This document shows positions 16,834 through 25,261 of a DNA stretch of 64,000 nucleotides, piece after piece. How positions within the stretch are numbered: the stretch's first letter is position 1; the number at the start of each line of letters is the position of its first letter. The position numbers and the translations under genes are program-made. The notes beneath the pieces were generated by a model. It was given only the letters and a program-made list of their open reading frames with translations. It was not told the DNA's origin and did no database searches. This DNA comes from CAIXSC01 sp046349915 (lineage in GTDB: Bacteria > Planctomycetota > Planctomycetia > Pirellulales > Pirellulaceae), in contig JAXMBL010000006.1 in NCBI GenBank assembly GCA_046349915.1, forward strand, positions 434,001 through 498,000. Direction: 5' to 3'.

Positions 16834-17292
16834 TCAACGTTTCTTGAACATCCTGAGCATTCGGTGCGTAACGAGGAAGCCGCCGACGACGTTGATGTTC
16901 GCCAGCGCCACGGCGATGGCGCCCAGTATCGCGGCGAATCCCACTTCGCGTTGACCGGCGGCAAGGATGGCGCCCACCACGGTGATGCCGCTGATCGCAT
17001 TCGAGCCCGACATCAAGGGAGTGTGCAGAGTGGGAGGCACCTTATTGATCACTTCGAACCCCACGAAGACCGCCAAGGCGAATACGGTGAGGCTCGCCAC
17101 CAACACTTGCCCTCGCGAAAGCTTGGCCGAGGAGGCTGCGGCAACCGCGGCGGTCGAGTTCGACGGATGCTGGTGGCTCGACGCCTGAAAGTCCCCATCG
17201 GGAGCGTCATGACCGGGGTGAGCCCAAACGACGACGCCAAGCATCAGCCAACTGAAGATGGCGGCGATGATAGGAAGCGATTTTCGTGGCAT
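16834..17292 (-). CDS. NAD(P) transhydrogenase alpha-2 subunit with extra N-terminal leader
   Basis: This 152-residue protein contains the four-helix membrane domain of transhydrogenase alpha (LTVFALAVFVGFEVINKVPPTLHTPLMSGSNAISGI, then GAILAAGQREVGFAAILGAIAVALANINVVGGFLVTHRMLRMF). It is the separate PntA-2 type subunit. Ahead of it lies a signal-peptide-like helix (SLPIIAAIFSWLMLGVVVWA) and a His-rich polar linker (HPGHDAPDG...SSHQHPS). This leader is not part of the usual subunit, which is about 100 residues. The gene sits 10 bases before pntB. The start at 17292 has only a weak ribosome binding site, so an earlier start at 17349 cannot be excluded. Confidence 0.85.
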   Translation of the reverse strand: MPRKSLPIIAAIFSWLMLGVVVWAHPGHDAPDGDFQASSHQHPSNSTAAVAAASSAKLSRGQVLVASLTVFALAVFVGFEVINKVPPTLHTPLMSGSNAISGITVVGAILAAGQREVGFAAILGAIAVALANINVVGGFLVTHRMLRMFKKR

Positions 17293-17397
17293 AAGTGATG
17301 GAACTCGTCCAAGAGTTGACTTGCTTCGATCGTGACGCCATTCATCCAAGCGACCGCTAACTCAACCACTCCAATCCCACTCAACCGCATCCGAGTC

Positions 17398-18558
17398 TTA
17401 GGCGAGGGGGGGAAGGCCGAGCAGTTCGCGGATACGAGGCAGAACCACCTGTTTGTCTCGCACCACCAGCGTCTCGCGCACGATTTCGTCCGACAGATTC
17501 AGATCCAGCACGCCCTTCTTGAGCATGTTGAGCAGGAACTTGGCGACGTTATTGGCAAACATTTGGCTTGCGTGGTTGGGCACTTCGGATGGCAAGTTTG
17601 TCGGGCCAAGAATCGTAACGCCCTGGGTGACTACTCGCTGATCGGCGACCGTCAGTTCGCAGTTGCCGCCACGTTCGGCCGCCAGATCGACAATCACAGA
17701 CCCTGGCGCCATCCCAGCCACTGCTTCCCGCGTGATGAGCAGCGGGGACTTCTTGCCTGGAATTGCGGCCGTCGTAATGACGACATCGCTTTGCCTCACC
17801 ACCTCGGCCATCAACTCGCGTTGCCGACGGTAAAAATCCTCGTCCATCGCCTTCGCATAGCCGCCCTTATCTTCCGAGCCGCTGGCCTCCAACGACATGG
17901 CGACAAACTTCGCCCCTAACGACTCGACCTGCTCGCGGCAGGCGGGCCGAACATCATAAGCGGAGACGATTCCTCCCAGTTTTCGGGCGCTGGCGATTGC
18001 CTGGAGACCCGCGACGCCCGCGCCCACGATGAAGACCCGCGCTGCTGCCAAAGTGCCCGCGGCGGTCATCATCAGCGGGAACATCTTGGGCAATTCGAGC
18101 GCCGCGATCAGGACGGCCCGGTATCCCGCGATCGTCGCCTGCGACGAAAGTATGTCCATGCTTTGCGCTCGTGTGATGCGCGGAATCAGTTCGAGCGAGA
18201 AATGAGTTACGCCGGTTTCGGCGAGACGCAAGGCGGCCTGTGGGTTCCCCAGGGGATCGGACGCGCCGATAACGACGAGTCCTGGGCGAAAAAGAGCCAG
18301 ATCTGACTCGCCGTGTACCGGGTTTGCGCCGAGCGAGCGAACTTGGAGAACGATATCGGCCTGAAAAAGATCAGACCGGCGGGGGACAATCTGAGCGCCT
18401 TTTTCAGCGTACTGGGAATCGGGGAAACCGGCCGCCTCGCCGGCGCCTGACTCAACCAGCAGTTCCGCGCCTGCTTTGGCAAGTTGCCCCATGGCGGCGG
18501 GAGTCATTGCGACTCGCCGTTCTCCAGGCAACGTTTCCTTGGGAACCGCGATCTTCAT
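17398..18558 (-). CDS. pntA: NAD(P) transhydrogenase subunit alpha, soluble part
   Basis: The 386-residue protein has the alanine-dehydrogenase/PNT N-terminal region (MKIAVPKETLPGERRVAMTP, GAELLVESGAGEAAGF) and the NAD-binding Rossmann fold with GAGVAGLQAIASARKLGGIVSAYDVRP. It carries the PNT domain I segments EVVRQSDVVITTAAIPGK and VIVDLAAERGGNCE. It binds NAD(H) on the cytosolic side and works with the alpha-2 and beta membrane subunits encoded next. GGCGGA lies upstream of the ATG. The split into alpha-1 and alpha-2 is the common form outside enterobacteria. The gene is divergent from rplM. Confidence 0.95.
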   Translation of the reverse strand: MKIAVPKETLPGERRVAMTPAAMGQLAKAGAELLVESGAGEAAGFPDSQYAEKGAQIVPRRSDLFQADIVLQVRSLGANPVHGESDLALFRPGLVVIGASDPLGNPQAALRLAETGVTHFSLELIPRITRAQSMDILSSQATIAGYRAVLIAALELPKMFPLMMTAAGTLAAARVFIVGAGVAGLQAIASARKLGGIVSAYDVRPACREQVESLGAKFVAMSLEASGSEDKGGYAKAMDEDFYRRQRELMAEVVRQSDVVITTAAIPGKKSPLLITREAVAGMAPGSVIVDLAAERGGNCELTVADQRVVTQGVTILGPTNLPSEVPNHASQMFANNVAKFLLNMLKKGVLDLNLSDEIVRETLVVRDKQVVLPRIRELLGLPPLA

Positions 18559-18794
18559 CGTCCGTTCCGCCTTTCCGGGCAAGGTATGGCGGAATTGATC
18601 CGCCGAGCGTGGCACTCTCCTCCCATCCCGGCGAGCAGTGTAGTTTTTGGGAATCGTTATGTATACAACCCTTGAACGGCCGCTCCCTTCCCGTTACACT
18701 CCTCGTTTCTCCGCACCCGGACCGCGTCCGCGCAGAGCGCGCGTTGATGCTAGCTCGGCGGTGTGGAATGCGGTGTGAATTGGAGGAAGGTAAC

Positions 18795-19238
18795 TTGGCA
18801 GGCACAAAAACAACGTTAGCAAAAACGGGCGAAGTCGACGCAAAGTGGTGGGTCGTCGATGCGTCGGATAAGGTCGTGGGACGATTGGCAAGCGACATTG
18901 CCATGGTATTGATGGGCAAGCACAAGCCCACCTACACCCCGCATGTCGACACGGGCGATTTCGTGATCGTGCTGAATGCCGCCAAGGTGAAATTCACCGG
19001 CCGCAAATGGCAAGACAAGGAATACTCGTGGTTTACCGGCTACACGCGTCAGCGATTCGTCTCGGCGGAAAAGCGTCGTGAAACGCGGCCCGACTTGATT
19101 ATTCGGGAAGCGGTACGCCGCATGTTGCCGAAGAACAAGCTGGCCCGCAAGATGCTGAACAAGCTGAAGATTTATGCGGGCGATACCCATGATCATCAAG
19201 CGCAACAGCCGCAGCCCAAAGAACTTGGAGTGAAGTAG
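18795..19238 (+). CDS. rplM: 50S ribosomal protein L13
   Basis: The 148-residue protein matches L13: WWVVDASDKVVGRLASDIAMVLMGKHKPTYTPHVDTGDFVIVLNA, KVKFTGRKWQDKEYSWFTGY and RMLPKNKLARKMLNKLKIYAG. A very strong GGAGGAAGG site 4 bases ahead of a TTG codon at 18795 fixes the start, although the open frame continues far upstream. The gene is followed after one base by rpsI, the conserved pair. L13 is an early assembly protein of the large subunit. Use of TTG for a highly expressed gene is unusual but supported by the ribosome binding site. Confidence 0.97.
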   Translation: MAGTKTTLAKTGEVDAKWWVVDASDKVVGRLASDIAMVLMGKHKPTYTPHVDTGDFVIVLNAAKVKFTGRKWQDKEYSWFTGYTRQRFVSAEKRRETRPDLIIREAVRRMLPKNKLARKMLNKLKIYAGDTHDHQAQQPQPKELGVK

Positions 19239-19239
19239 C

Positions 19240-19650
19240 ATGCAGCCGAAGAAAGACAAGATTTCGGGAGATTCCTTGGGCGTTGGTCGTCGGAAGACGG
19301 CGGTTGCTCGTGTGCGTCTTCGCGCAGGTTCAGGCAAGATCGTGGTGAACGACAAGCCATTGAACGAGTACTTCGCCAACGAGCCGGATTGGCGGCAGGT
19401 GACGGATACGCTGGAAGGGACTGGCACCCGCGAAACGGTGGACATTAATATCCGCGTGGCTGGCGGCGGTCCGACGGGCCAGGCAGGAGCTTGCAAGATG
19501 GGCATCGCCCGTGCTCTTGTCGGCTTCAACCCAGACACCTTCAAGTTCCTCCGCGACAACGGCTACCTGACTCGCGATTCCCGCATGAAGGAACGCAAGA
19601 AGTACGGTCTGCGTGGCGCCCGTCGCGGTGTCCAGTTCTCGAAGCGGTAA
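19240..19650 (+). CDS. rpsI: 30S ribosomal protein S9
   Basis: The 136-residue protein is S9. It shows GVGRRKTAVARVRLRAGSGKIVVNDKPLNEYF, the GGGPTGQAGACKMGIARALV region, and the C-terminal tail KKYGLRGARRGVQFSKR that reaches the P-site tRNA. It is encoded directly after rplM as in most bacteria and is followed by a strong intrinsic terminator near 19742. Confidence 0.98.
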   Translation: MQPKKDKISGDSLGVGRRKTAVARVRLRAGSGKIVVNDKPLNEYFANEPDWRQVTDTLEGTGTRETVDINIRVAGGGPTGQAGACKMGIARALVGFNPDTFKFLRDNGYLTRDSRMKERKKYGLRGARRGVQFSKR

Positions 19651-19741
19651 AGCTGGGGATCAGCCTCCCGCAGATAATATTCCGGCCTCGAATCAAACAG
19701 TTCAGGGCCGGGACTTGCCCGCCTTGGCCTGCAAAGTCACC

Positions 19742-19773
19742 AACGCGTTCAGGGATTCCTGGACGCGTTTTTT
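19742..19773 (+). terminator. Intrinsic terminator of rplM-rpsI
   Basis: A 12-bp stem (arms 19742-19753 and 19758-19769, one G-T pair) with a GATT loop is followed by six T residues. It lies 92 bases after rpsI. Confidence 0.85.
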
Positions 19774-19939
19774 CGTTTCCATTTTGCGAAGTTCGGCTCA
19801 TTGCCGCTCGCCTGCCAGTTTCCCACTCAGGGAAATTGCGGTTAGCCATGCCACGGCATTGCCCGTTGACCCGGATCACAGCCATAACAGGCTTAGAAGG
19901 CCCAGGGCTGCGACCATCCGAGTCTCCTCAGTCGGCCGG

Positions 19940-19969
19940 TTGCTGAATTGGGGGAGCGAACTCTATCAT
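19940..19969 (+). promoter_or_regulatory. Candidate sigma70-type promoter for ahcY
   Basis: TTGCTG and TATCAT are separated by 18 bases, about 36 bases before the TTG start of ahcY. The -10 box matches 5 of 6 consensus bases and the -35 box 4 of 6. I looked for an SAH riboswitch in the 230 bases after the upstream terminator and did not recognise one. Confidence 0.3.
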
Positions 19970-20005
19970 ACGCCAACGACGTATATCACTTGAGGAGAAA
20001 GAAAC

Positions 20006-21346
20006 TTGGCTACTGTCGACGCGAAACGCTTACCGTACAAGGTGAAGGATCTGAGCTTGGCCGATCTAGGCCGCAAACGCATCATGCTGGCGGAAAATGA
20101 AATGCCCGGCCTGATGGCGTTGCGAAAGAAATACGGTGCGAGCAAGCCGCTAAAGGGAGCGAGAATTGCAGGCTGCCTGCACATGACCATCGAAACCGCG
20201 GTGCTCATCGAAACGCTCGTCGAACTGGGAGCGGACGTCACTTGGAGCTCGTGCAATATCTTCTCGACGCAAGACGACGCCGCCGCCGCCGTCGCGGCTC
20301 GCGGAGTGCCCGTCTACGCGTGGAAGGGCGAAACGCTCGAAGAATTCGATTGGTGCATTGAACAAACCTTGTTCTTCCCCGATGGTCAGCCGCTGAATCT
20401 GATTCTCGACGACGGCGGCGACTTGACCGCCATGGTCCACCATAAGTTCCCCGAACTGCTGGCGGGCATCCGCGGCCTTTCGGAGGAAACCACCACCGGC
20501 ATTCACCGCCTGGAGCAGATGCACGCTCGCGGCGAGCTGAAGCTGCCGTCGATTGACGTCAACAACTCGGTGACCAAGAGCAAATTCGACAATCTCTATG
20601 GTTGCCGCGAGTCGTTGGCGGACGGCATCAAGCGAGCCACGGACGTGATGTTGGCGGGCAAGGTGGCGGTTGTGGCCGGATACGGCGACGTCGGCAAGGG
20701 CTGCGCCCACTCGCTGCGAAGCTATGGCTGCCGCGTGATTGTGACGGAGATCGATCCCATCAACGCATTGCAGGCGGCGATGGAAGGTTTTGAAGTGACC
20801 ACGATGGAAGACGCCTGCTCGCAGGGCCATCTGTTCGTGACCACCACCGGATGCTGCGACATCATCTGCGGCGAGCACATGTCGCAGATGAAGAACGATG
20901 CCGTGATTTGCAACATCGGCCACTTCGATATCGAGATCGATGTCGCGTGGCTCGAGGGGCAGGTCGCCGCAGGGCTCGCGACCAAGGTTAACATCAAGCC
21001 GAGCGATCTCGGGGCGGTCGACCGCTACACGTTCAAGGCGACGGGGCGCAGCGTGTTGCTGTTGGCTGAAGGCCGTTTGGTCAACCTCGGCTGCGCCACG
21101 GGGCACCCGTCGTTCGTCATGAGCAACAGCTTCACCAACCAGGTGCTGGCTCAGTTGGCGCTGTGGACCGAAGGCGAGAAGTTCGAAGTCGGCGTCCATC
21201 GCCTGCCCAAGAAGCTGGACGAAGAAGTCGCTCGACTGCACCTCGAGCAACTGGGCGTCCGCTTGACTCGCCTGTCCGACAAGCAGTCGCAGTACCTGGG
21301 AATCCCGGCTGACGGCCCGTACAAGCCCGAGTACTACCGGTACTAG
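20006..21346 (+). CDS. ahcY: Adenosylhomocysteinase
   Basis: The 446-residue protein is S-adenosylhomocysteine hydrolase, which splits SAH into adenosine and homocysteine in the methyl cycle. Visible signatures are CLHMTIETAVLIETLVELGADVTWSSCNIFSTQDDAAAA, ILDDGGDLT, NNSVTKSKFDNLYGCRESL, the NAD-binding VVAGYGDVGKG and the C-terminal KPEYYRY. GAGGAGAAAGAAAC precedes a TTG start at 20006. A hairpin at 21420 follows the gene. All family blocks are present, so the enzyme should be active. Confidence 0.97.
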   Translation: MATVDAKRLPYKVKDLSLADLGRKRIMLAENEMPGLMALRKKYGASKPLKGARIAGCLHMTIETAVLIETLVELGADVTWSSCNIFSTQDDAAAAVAARGVPVYAWKGETLEEFDWCIEQTLFFPDGQPLNLILDDGGDLTAMVHHKFPELLAGIRGLSEETTTGIHRLEQMHARGELKLPSIDVNNSVTKSKFDNLYGCRESLADGIKRATDVMLAGKVAVVAGYGDVGKGCAHSLRSYGCRVIVTEIDPINALQAAMEGFEVTTMEDACSQGHLFVTTTGCCDIICGEHMSQMKNDAVICNIGHFDIEIDVAWLEGQVAAGLATKVNIKPSDLGAVDRYTFKATGRSVLLLAEGRLVNLGCATGHPSFVMSNSFTNQVLAQLALWTEGEKFEVGVHRLPKKLDEEVARLHLEQLGVRLTRLSDKQSQYLGIPADGPYKPEYYRY

Positions 21347-21419
21347 AATTCCGTTTTCGCGGGTCTTCGGTTCAGCCAATCCGCCCGCCCTCGTGGCGCG
21401 GGCGGCAACAAGGTATCTT

Positions 21420-21456
21420 AACGCCGACGTCGTCCCTGCGGACGAGCGTCGGCGTT
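21420..21456 (+). terminator. Terminator-like hairpin after ahcY
   Basis: Long GC-rich arms (21420-21435 and 21440-21456, one bulge) enclose a CTGC loop. The following sequence is only moderately T-rich, so termination may be partial. A second GC-rich dyad lies just upstream at about 21381-21404. Confidence 0.55.
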
Positions 21457-21510
21457 GTCGTTTCAGCGTCCCTTTTTCTCGTCTCGCACTCGCTGGTAAA
21501 GTTCAATCGC

Positions 21511-22857
21511 ATGCCACACATTCAAGCGTTTCGCGGTCTCCGTTACGACCTTGGCCACGTCGGTTCGTTAAGTGACGTCATCGCTCCTCCCTACGATGTG
21601 ATCGACCCGTCGCTGCAGGACGAGCTCTACAAACGTCACCCAGCCAATGTGATTCGCTTGGAACTCAATCGCGACGAGCCGGGCGATGACGCGACGAGCA
21701 ACCGATATTCGCGGGCAGCTCGCTTCCTGCGTAACTGGCGCAGCGAGGGGGTGCTACAGGTCGATCCCGATCCCGCGCTCTATGTGTACCACCAAGTCTT
21801 CAACTACCAAGGTCGCGAGTACCAGCGTCGCGGTTTCATGACTCGAGTTCGCTTGGAACGATTTGGCGAAGGCAAGATCTACCCTCACGAAGAAACGCAT
21901 GCTTCCGCCAAGCAAGATCGCTTGCTGCTAACGCAGGCCTGCAAGACAAACATCAGCCAAATCTTCGGCCTCTATCCCGATCCCGAGAACGAGGCCCAAG
22001 AACGCTTGGAGGCGGCCATCGTCGGCAAGACGCCGCTGCAGGCCACGGATCACCTGGGTGTTGTTCATCGCCTGTGGGTCGTTACGGACGTGCGCACCAT
22101 TGCGGAGGTGGCGTCGATCATGGATCCCAAACCGATGTACATCGCCGATGGCCACCATCGCTACGAGACGGCGTGCAACTATCGCGATCAACTGGCGGCG
22201 GCCGGTCCCATCGGCGACACTCACCCCGCCAACTACGTGCTCACCATGTGCGTGAGCATGAACGACCCCGGAATGATTGTTCTGCCGACTCACCGACTGT
22301 TCCGCGGCATTCAGCCCATGACGTCAGCCGAATTGGCGGCGAAGTTGGGCGACTGCTTTACGACTCGCCTGGTGGGCAAGGGACCGTCCCAGGCACACAC
22401 GGTCTGGGGTGAGATCGACGGAGCGGGTGAACAGGGAACGCTGGGCTTCTACACCGCCAAGGATGACCAATGGACCTTGGCGGAGGTCAGCCCGAAAGGC
22501 ATGGCCAAGATCGCTGAATTGGCGACCGAACACAGCGCCGATTGGCAGTCCCTGGGTGTTTCGCTGCTGCATCGGTTGGTCATGGAGAACCTGCTAGGGG
22601 CGACCAACTTGCCCAAGCCCATGTACGTCCACGCGGTCGAAGAGGTCGAACAGGGGCTGGTCGGCGGCGACACGGTTGGACGTGACGCGACCGGTCAGTT
22701 GGGACAAGGCGGCCGATTCGAGCTCGCCGCGCTCGTGATGCCAGCCACCGTTGGTCACGTCCAGTCGATCAGCGAACACGGCGAACGCATGCCTGCCAAG
22801 AGCACCTACTTCTACCCCAAGCTGCTGAGCGGACTCGTATTCAATCCGCTTGAGTAA
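21511..22857 (+). CDS. DUF1015 family protein
   Basis: The 448-residue protein matches the DUF1015 family: IQAFRGLRYD at the N-terminus, VIAPPYDVIDPSLQDELYKRHPANVIRLEL, a YVYHQ...YQRRGFMTRVRLE segment, HEETHASAKQDRLLLTQACKTNISQIFGLY, and the hallmark PMYIADGHHRYETACNY. The biochemical role of the family is unsettled; it is often annotated as HTH/kinase-like without proof. It follows ahcY by 164 bases with a terminator-like hairpin between, so it may be transcribed separately. The ATG at 21511 has no strong ribosome binding site. Confidence 0.85.
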   Translation: MPHIQAFRGLRYDLGHVGSLSDVIAPPYDVIDPSLQDELYKRHPANVIRLELNRDEPGDDATSNRYSRAARFLRNWRSEGVLQVDPDPALYVYHQVFNYQGREYQRRGFMTRVRLERFGEGKIYPHEETHASAKQDRLLLTQACKTNISQIFGLYPDPENEAQERLEAAIVGKTPLQATDHLGVVHRLWVVTDVRTIAEVASIMDPKPMYIADGHHRYETACNYRDQLAAAGPIGDTHPANYVLTMCVSMNDPGMIVLPTHRLFRGIQPMTSAELAAKLGDCFTTRLVGKGPSQAHTVWGEIDGAGEQGTLGFYTAKDDQWTLAEVSPKGMAKIAELATEHSADWQSLGVSLLHRLVMENLLGATNLPKPMYVHAVEEVEQGLVGGDTVGRDATGQLGQGGRFELAALVMPATVGHVQSISEHGERMPAKSTYFYPKLLSGLVFNPLE

Positions 22858-22904
22858 GGCTCGACGCATCGAGCGGTCGGCAACCAGACGTCAGCGGACC
22901 TCGA

Positions 22905-22920
22905 GGTTTCACGTGGAACC
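22905..22920. promoter_or_regulatory. parS-like site (variant)
   Basis: GGTTTCACGTGGAACC is a near-palindrome that matches the core of the parS consensus (TGTTTCACGTGAAACA) except at one core base and the two ends. It lies 315 bases before parA and 144 bases before a better parS site. Confidence 0.55.
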
Positions 22921-22942
22921 TCGAGGTCTTTTCGTTGCTCGG

Positions 22943-22966
22943 CGACGGACTGGAAGTCCGTCGTAC
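22943..22966. repeat. Intergenic dyad repeat, copy 2
   Basis: The same 9-bp-arm dyad as at 4332 (CGACGGACT / AGTCCGTCG, then TAC). A degenerate inverted relative (CGAAGGACTTTCCGTCCGTC) lies at 22981-23001, so two units are arranged in opposite sense between the two parS-like sites. Confidence 0.75.
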
Positions 22967-23063
22967 ATGCTTGTGCTTCACGAAGGACTTTCCGTCCGTC
23001 GCAATCCGAGCGTCAGGCAACCTACCAGGTTTGCCTGAACCCTCTCAGCCCTGCGACCCTCGC

Positions 23064-23079
23064 TGTTTCACGTGAAACG
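23064..23079. promoter_or_regulatory. parS centromere site
   Basis: TGTTTCACGTGAAACG matches the conserved bacterial parS 16-mer at 15 of 16 positions. It lies 141 bases before parA. ParB bound here would nucleate the partition complex and may also repress parAB. Confidence 0.9.
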
Positions 23080-23219
23080 ACGTCAGGGAATTGACATTCT
23101 CGCAAAGTTGCTCGGTAAGCTAGAATCTGTCTCTAGTGTTTGGTCACCACGAAGGAAGCGGAGTGTTCCAGGCACTGACACCGCGTGTTTGCACGCGGGC
23201 TCGGAAAGGAGGCCGGGCT

Positions 23220-23963
23220 ATGGGACGCGTCTTGTGCGTTGCAAATCAAAAAGGCGGGGTCGGCAAGACGACCACCTCGATCAACTTGGCGGCGGGACTT
23301 GCCAAGGCTGGCCTGCGCACCCTCCTGGTCGACCTCGACCCGCAATGCAACGCCACCTCCGGGCTGGGACTTGCTCCCACTGAGCGACACGCTTTGGTGA
23401 TTCAGAAGCCGCTGCGCGATGCGATCGTGGAAACCTCGACGGCCAACTTGCACCTGCTGCCGGGCAGTCGCAGCTTTCAAGACGTCGAGGTTCTGGCACA
23501 GGGAGAACAGGGCGAAGCCGCCACCCTTCGCCAACATCTCGCCACCGGGATGAATTCGTTCGACTTCGTGCTGATCGATTGCCCCCCTTCGCTTGGCCCG
23601 CTGACGCAAGTCGCCCTCGGCGCCGCAACCGAAGTCTTGATGCCGATCCAATGCGAGTACTTCGCCATGGAGGGGCTGACTCAAATGATTCATGTCATTC
23701 GTTCCGTGATGCAGCGCCAGCCGGGACAGCTCGAGTTCGGCGGCATTCTGCTCACGATGTACGACGCTCGGCTTGAACTGACCGCGGAAGTCGAATCAGA
23801 GGTCCGGGACTTTTTTGGAGACATCGTGTTCGATGCCGTCATTCCGCGCGACGTCGCGGTTTCGGAGGCGCCGAGTCACGGGATATCGGTATTGGACTAC
23901 CAACCGCGGTCGCACGGCGCCCGCGCTTACCTGGAATTATGCCAAGAGATACTTAATCGCTAG
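23220..23963 (+). CDS. parA: Chromosome partitioning ATPase ParA/Soj
   Basis: The 247-residue protein has the deviant Walker A motif NQKGGVGKTTTSINLAAGLA at residues 8-27, VDLDPQCNATSGLG, the Walker B-like DFVLIDCPPSLGPLT and MPIQCEYFAMEGLTQM. It is a short ParA/Soj-type ATPase without an N-terminal helix-turn-helix, typical of chromosomal loci. AAAGGAGG 8 bases upstream supports the ATG at 23220. It lies 10 bases before parB and downstream of two parS-like sites. ATP-driven nucleoid binding and segregation of ParB-parS complexes is its expected role. Confidence 0.95.
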   Translation: MGRVLCVANQKGGVGKTTTSINLAAGLAKAGLRTLLVDLDPQCNATSGLGLAPTERHALVIQKPLRDAIVETSTANLHLLPGSRSFQDVEVLAQGEQGEAATLRQHLATGMNSFDFVLIDCPPSLGPLTQVALGAATEVLMPIQCEYFAMEGLTQMIHVIRSVMQRQPGQLEFGGILLTMYDARLELTAEVESEVRDFFGDIVFDAVIPRDVAVSEAPSHGISVLDYQPRSHGARAYLELCQEILNR

Positions 23964-23973
23964 GAGCAACCGC

Positions 23974-25014
23974 ATGACGAAGGATCGTCGACTTGGACGT
24001 GGATTGGCTGCCTTGTTGGGCACTCCGTTAGGAGAGGTCGGGGACGAGGCGGGAGGTGCGCCAGAGAGCTCTTTCGCGGGTCCCCCGGTCGCTTCGCCGC
24101 CCCCGGCGCCCGCCGCCAAGGCCGCGGCTCAAGCGCCGACAGGCGTCACAGCCGCGACCTCTGACGCGGATGCTGAGCATGGTGAATTGCTGCACCTGAA
24201 GGTCGACGAAATCCAAGAGAACCCCTTTCAACCTCGGCGAGACTTTAGCGAGCCGGAAATCGCCTCGCTGGCGGAAAGCCTCAAGACGCATGATCTCTTG
24301 CAGCCGGTGCTCGTGCGCCGCGTGGACGGAAAGTACCAGTTGATCTCGGGCGAGCGCCGTCTGCGAGCCGCCACGCTGGCGGGCTGGAAGACAATCCCCG
24401 CTCGCGTCCGTGAGGCCGACGACCGTCTGGTCGCTGAGTTGGCCATCGTGGAGAACCTGCAACGCAAAGACCTGAACCCCGTGGAAAAGGCGCTGTCGTT
24501 CAAACGGTACTTGGACCAGCACCGCTGCACGCAGGATGAGTTGGCTCAGCGCTTGAAGCTCGATCGATCGACGATCGCTAACCTCGTGCGCTTGCTCGAA
24601 CTTCCTCAACAAGCGCTCGACGCCATCCGCACGGGACTCGTCACCGCCGGTCACGCTCGAGCACTGCTGCCGCTGGGTGATGCTCGCCAGCAGGTTGCGT
24701 TCTGCGAACGGATCGTGCGGGAAGAGTTGAGCGTGCGGGACGTCGAGCGATTGGTCAGCGAGCAGATCGCGAGCGAAGACGGCAACAAGCCGATGGTGGC
24801 GGGCAAGATTATGCCCGTCGGCAAAAAGTCGCGCAGCGAACAGGTCGCTAATCTGGAACAAGAACTGCGAGCAGCCCTGGGGACCAAGGTCGAAATCAAG
24901 ACGGCGGCGAAGGGGCGAGGCAAGATCACGATCCAGTTTGGCAACCACGACGACTTCGAACGAATCTTCGAACAATTGGTCGAGAGCAGCGGGCGCAGCA
25001 GCAAGATCGTCTAG
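23974..25014 (+). CDS. parB: ParB/Spo0J partition protein
   Basis: The 346-residue protein starts with RLGRGLAALLG, the conserved N-terminal ParA-stimulating motif. An Ala/Pro-rich linker of about 50 residues follows, then the ParB domain with NPFQPRRDF, LLQPVLVRR, and the CTPase box SGERRLRAA, then IVENLQRKDLNPVEKALSFKRYL and the helix-turn-helix LAQRLKLDRSTIANLVRLLELP. A C-terminal dimerisation segment ends FERIFEQLVES. TAGGAG precedes the ATG. It binds parS and forms a sliding CTP-dependent clamp. Confidence 0.95.
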   Translation: MTKDRRLGRGLAALLGTPLGEVGDEAGGAPESSFAGPPVASPPPAPAAKAAAQAPTGVTAATSDADAEHGELLHLKVDEIQENPFQPRRDFSEPEIASLAESLKTHDLLQPVLVRRVDGKYQLISGERRLRAATLAGWKTIPARVREADDRLVAELAIVENLQRKDLNPVEKALSFKRYLDQHRCTQDELAQRLKLDRSTIANLVRLLELPQQALDAIRTGLVTAGHARALLPLGDARQQVAFCERIVREELSVRDVERLVSEQIASEDGNKPMVAGKIMPVGKKSRSEQVANLEQELRAALGTKVEIKTAAKGRGKITIQFGNHDDFERIFEQLVESSGRSSKIV

Positions 25015-25107
25015 GACTTACATGAAGTAGGGCTCAGCGGCCGTGTCCTGCGCTAAGAGTTCCTCAGCCCGACGCTGAGAACCCTGAGTGAAACGAGCCG
25101 TAGCAAA

Positions 25108-25124
25108 CCACCCACTGTGGGTGG
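25108..25124 (+). terminator. Weak terminator-like hairpin after parB
   Basis: CCACCCAC and TGGGTGG form an almost loop-less palindrome followed by CTTGTC. The T-run is poor, so termination is uncertain. Confidence 0.35.
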
Positions 25125-25261
25125 CTTGTCATCTTGCGAATCTTCCCTCCATCGGGCAGGATAACGCCAGCGATCATGATCAATTCCTAATCGGCTCCCT
25201 TTCTTCGGAGCCGGAACCATGATGGCCAACTCATCCAGAGTCGCCGGGAGGGCGTGGAGCT

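Noticed and set aside
18324..18794. In-frame extension upstream of rplM
   Set aside because: L13 proteins begin at the TTG with a GGAGGAAGG site; the extension is antisense to the start of pntA.
19774..20005. SAH riboswitch upstream of ahcY
   Set aside because: No recognisable conserved core was found by eye; only a terminator and a possible promoter are supported.
20150..21379. Long open frame antisense to ahcY
   Set aside because: It mirrors the codon pattern of a strongly conserved gene and has no domain or ribosome binding site of its own.
22858..23219. Chromosome origin next to parAB
   Set aside because: No DnaA-box cluster or AT-rich unwinding region is visible, and dnaA, dnaN and mnmG are absent from the window.
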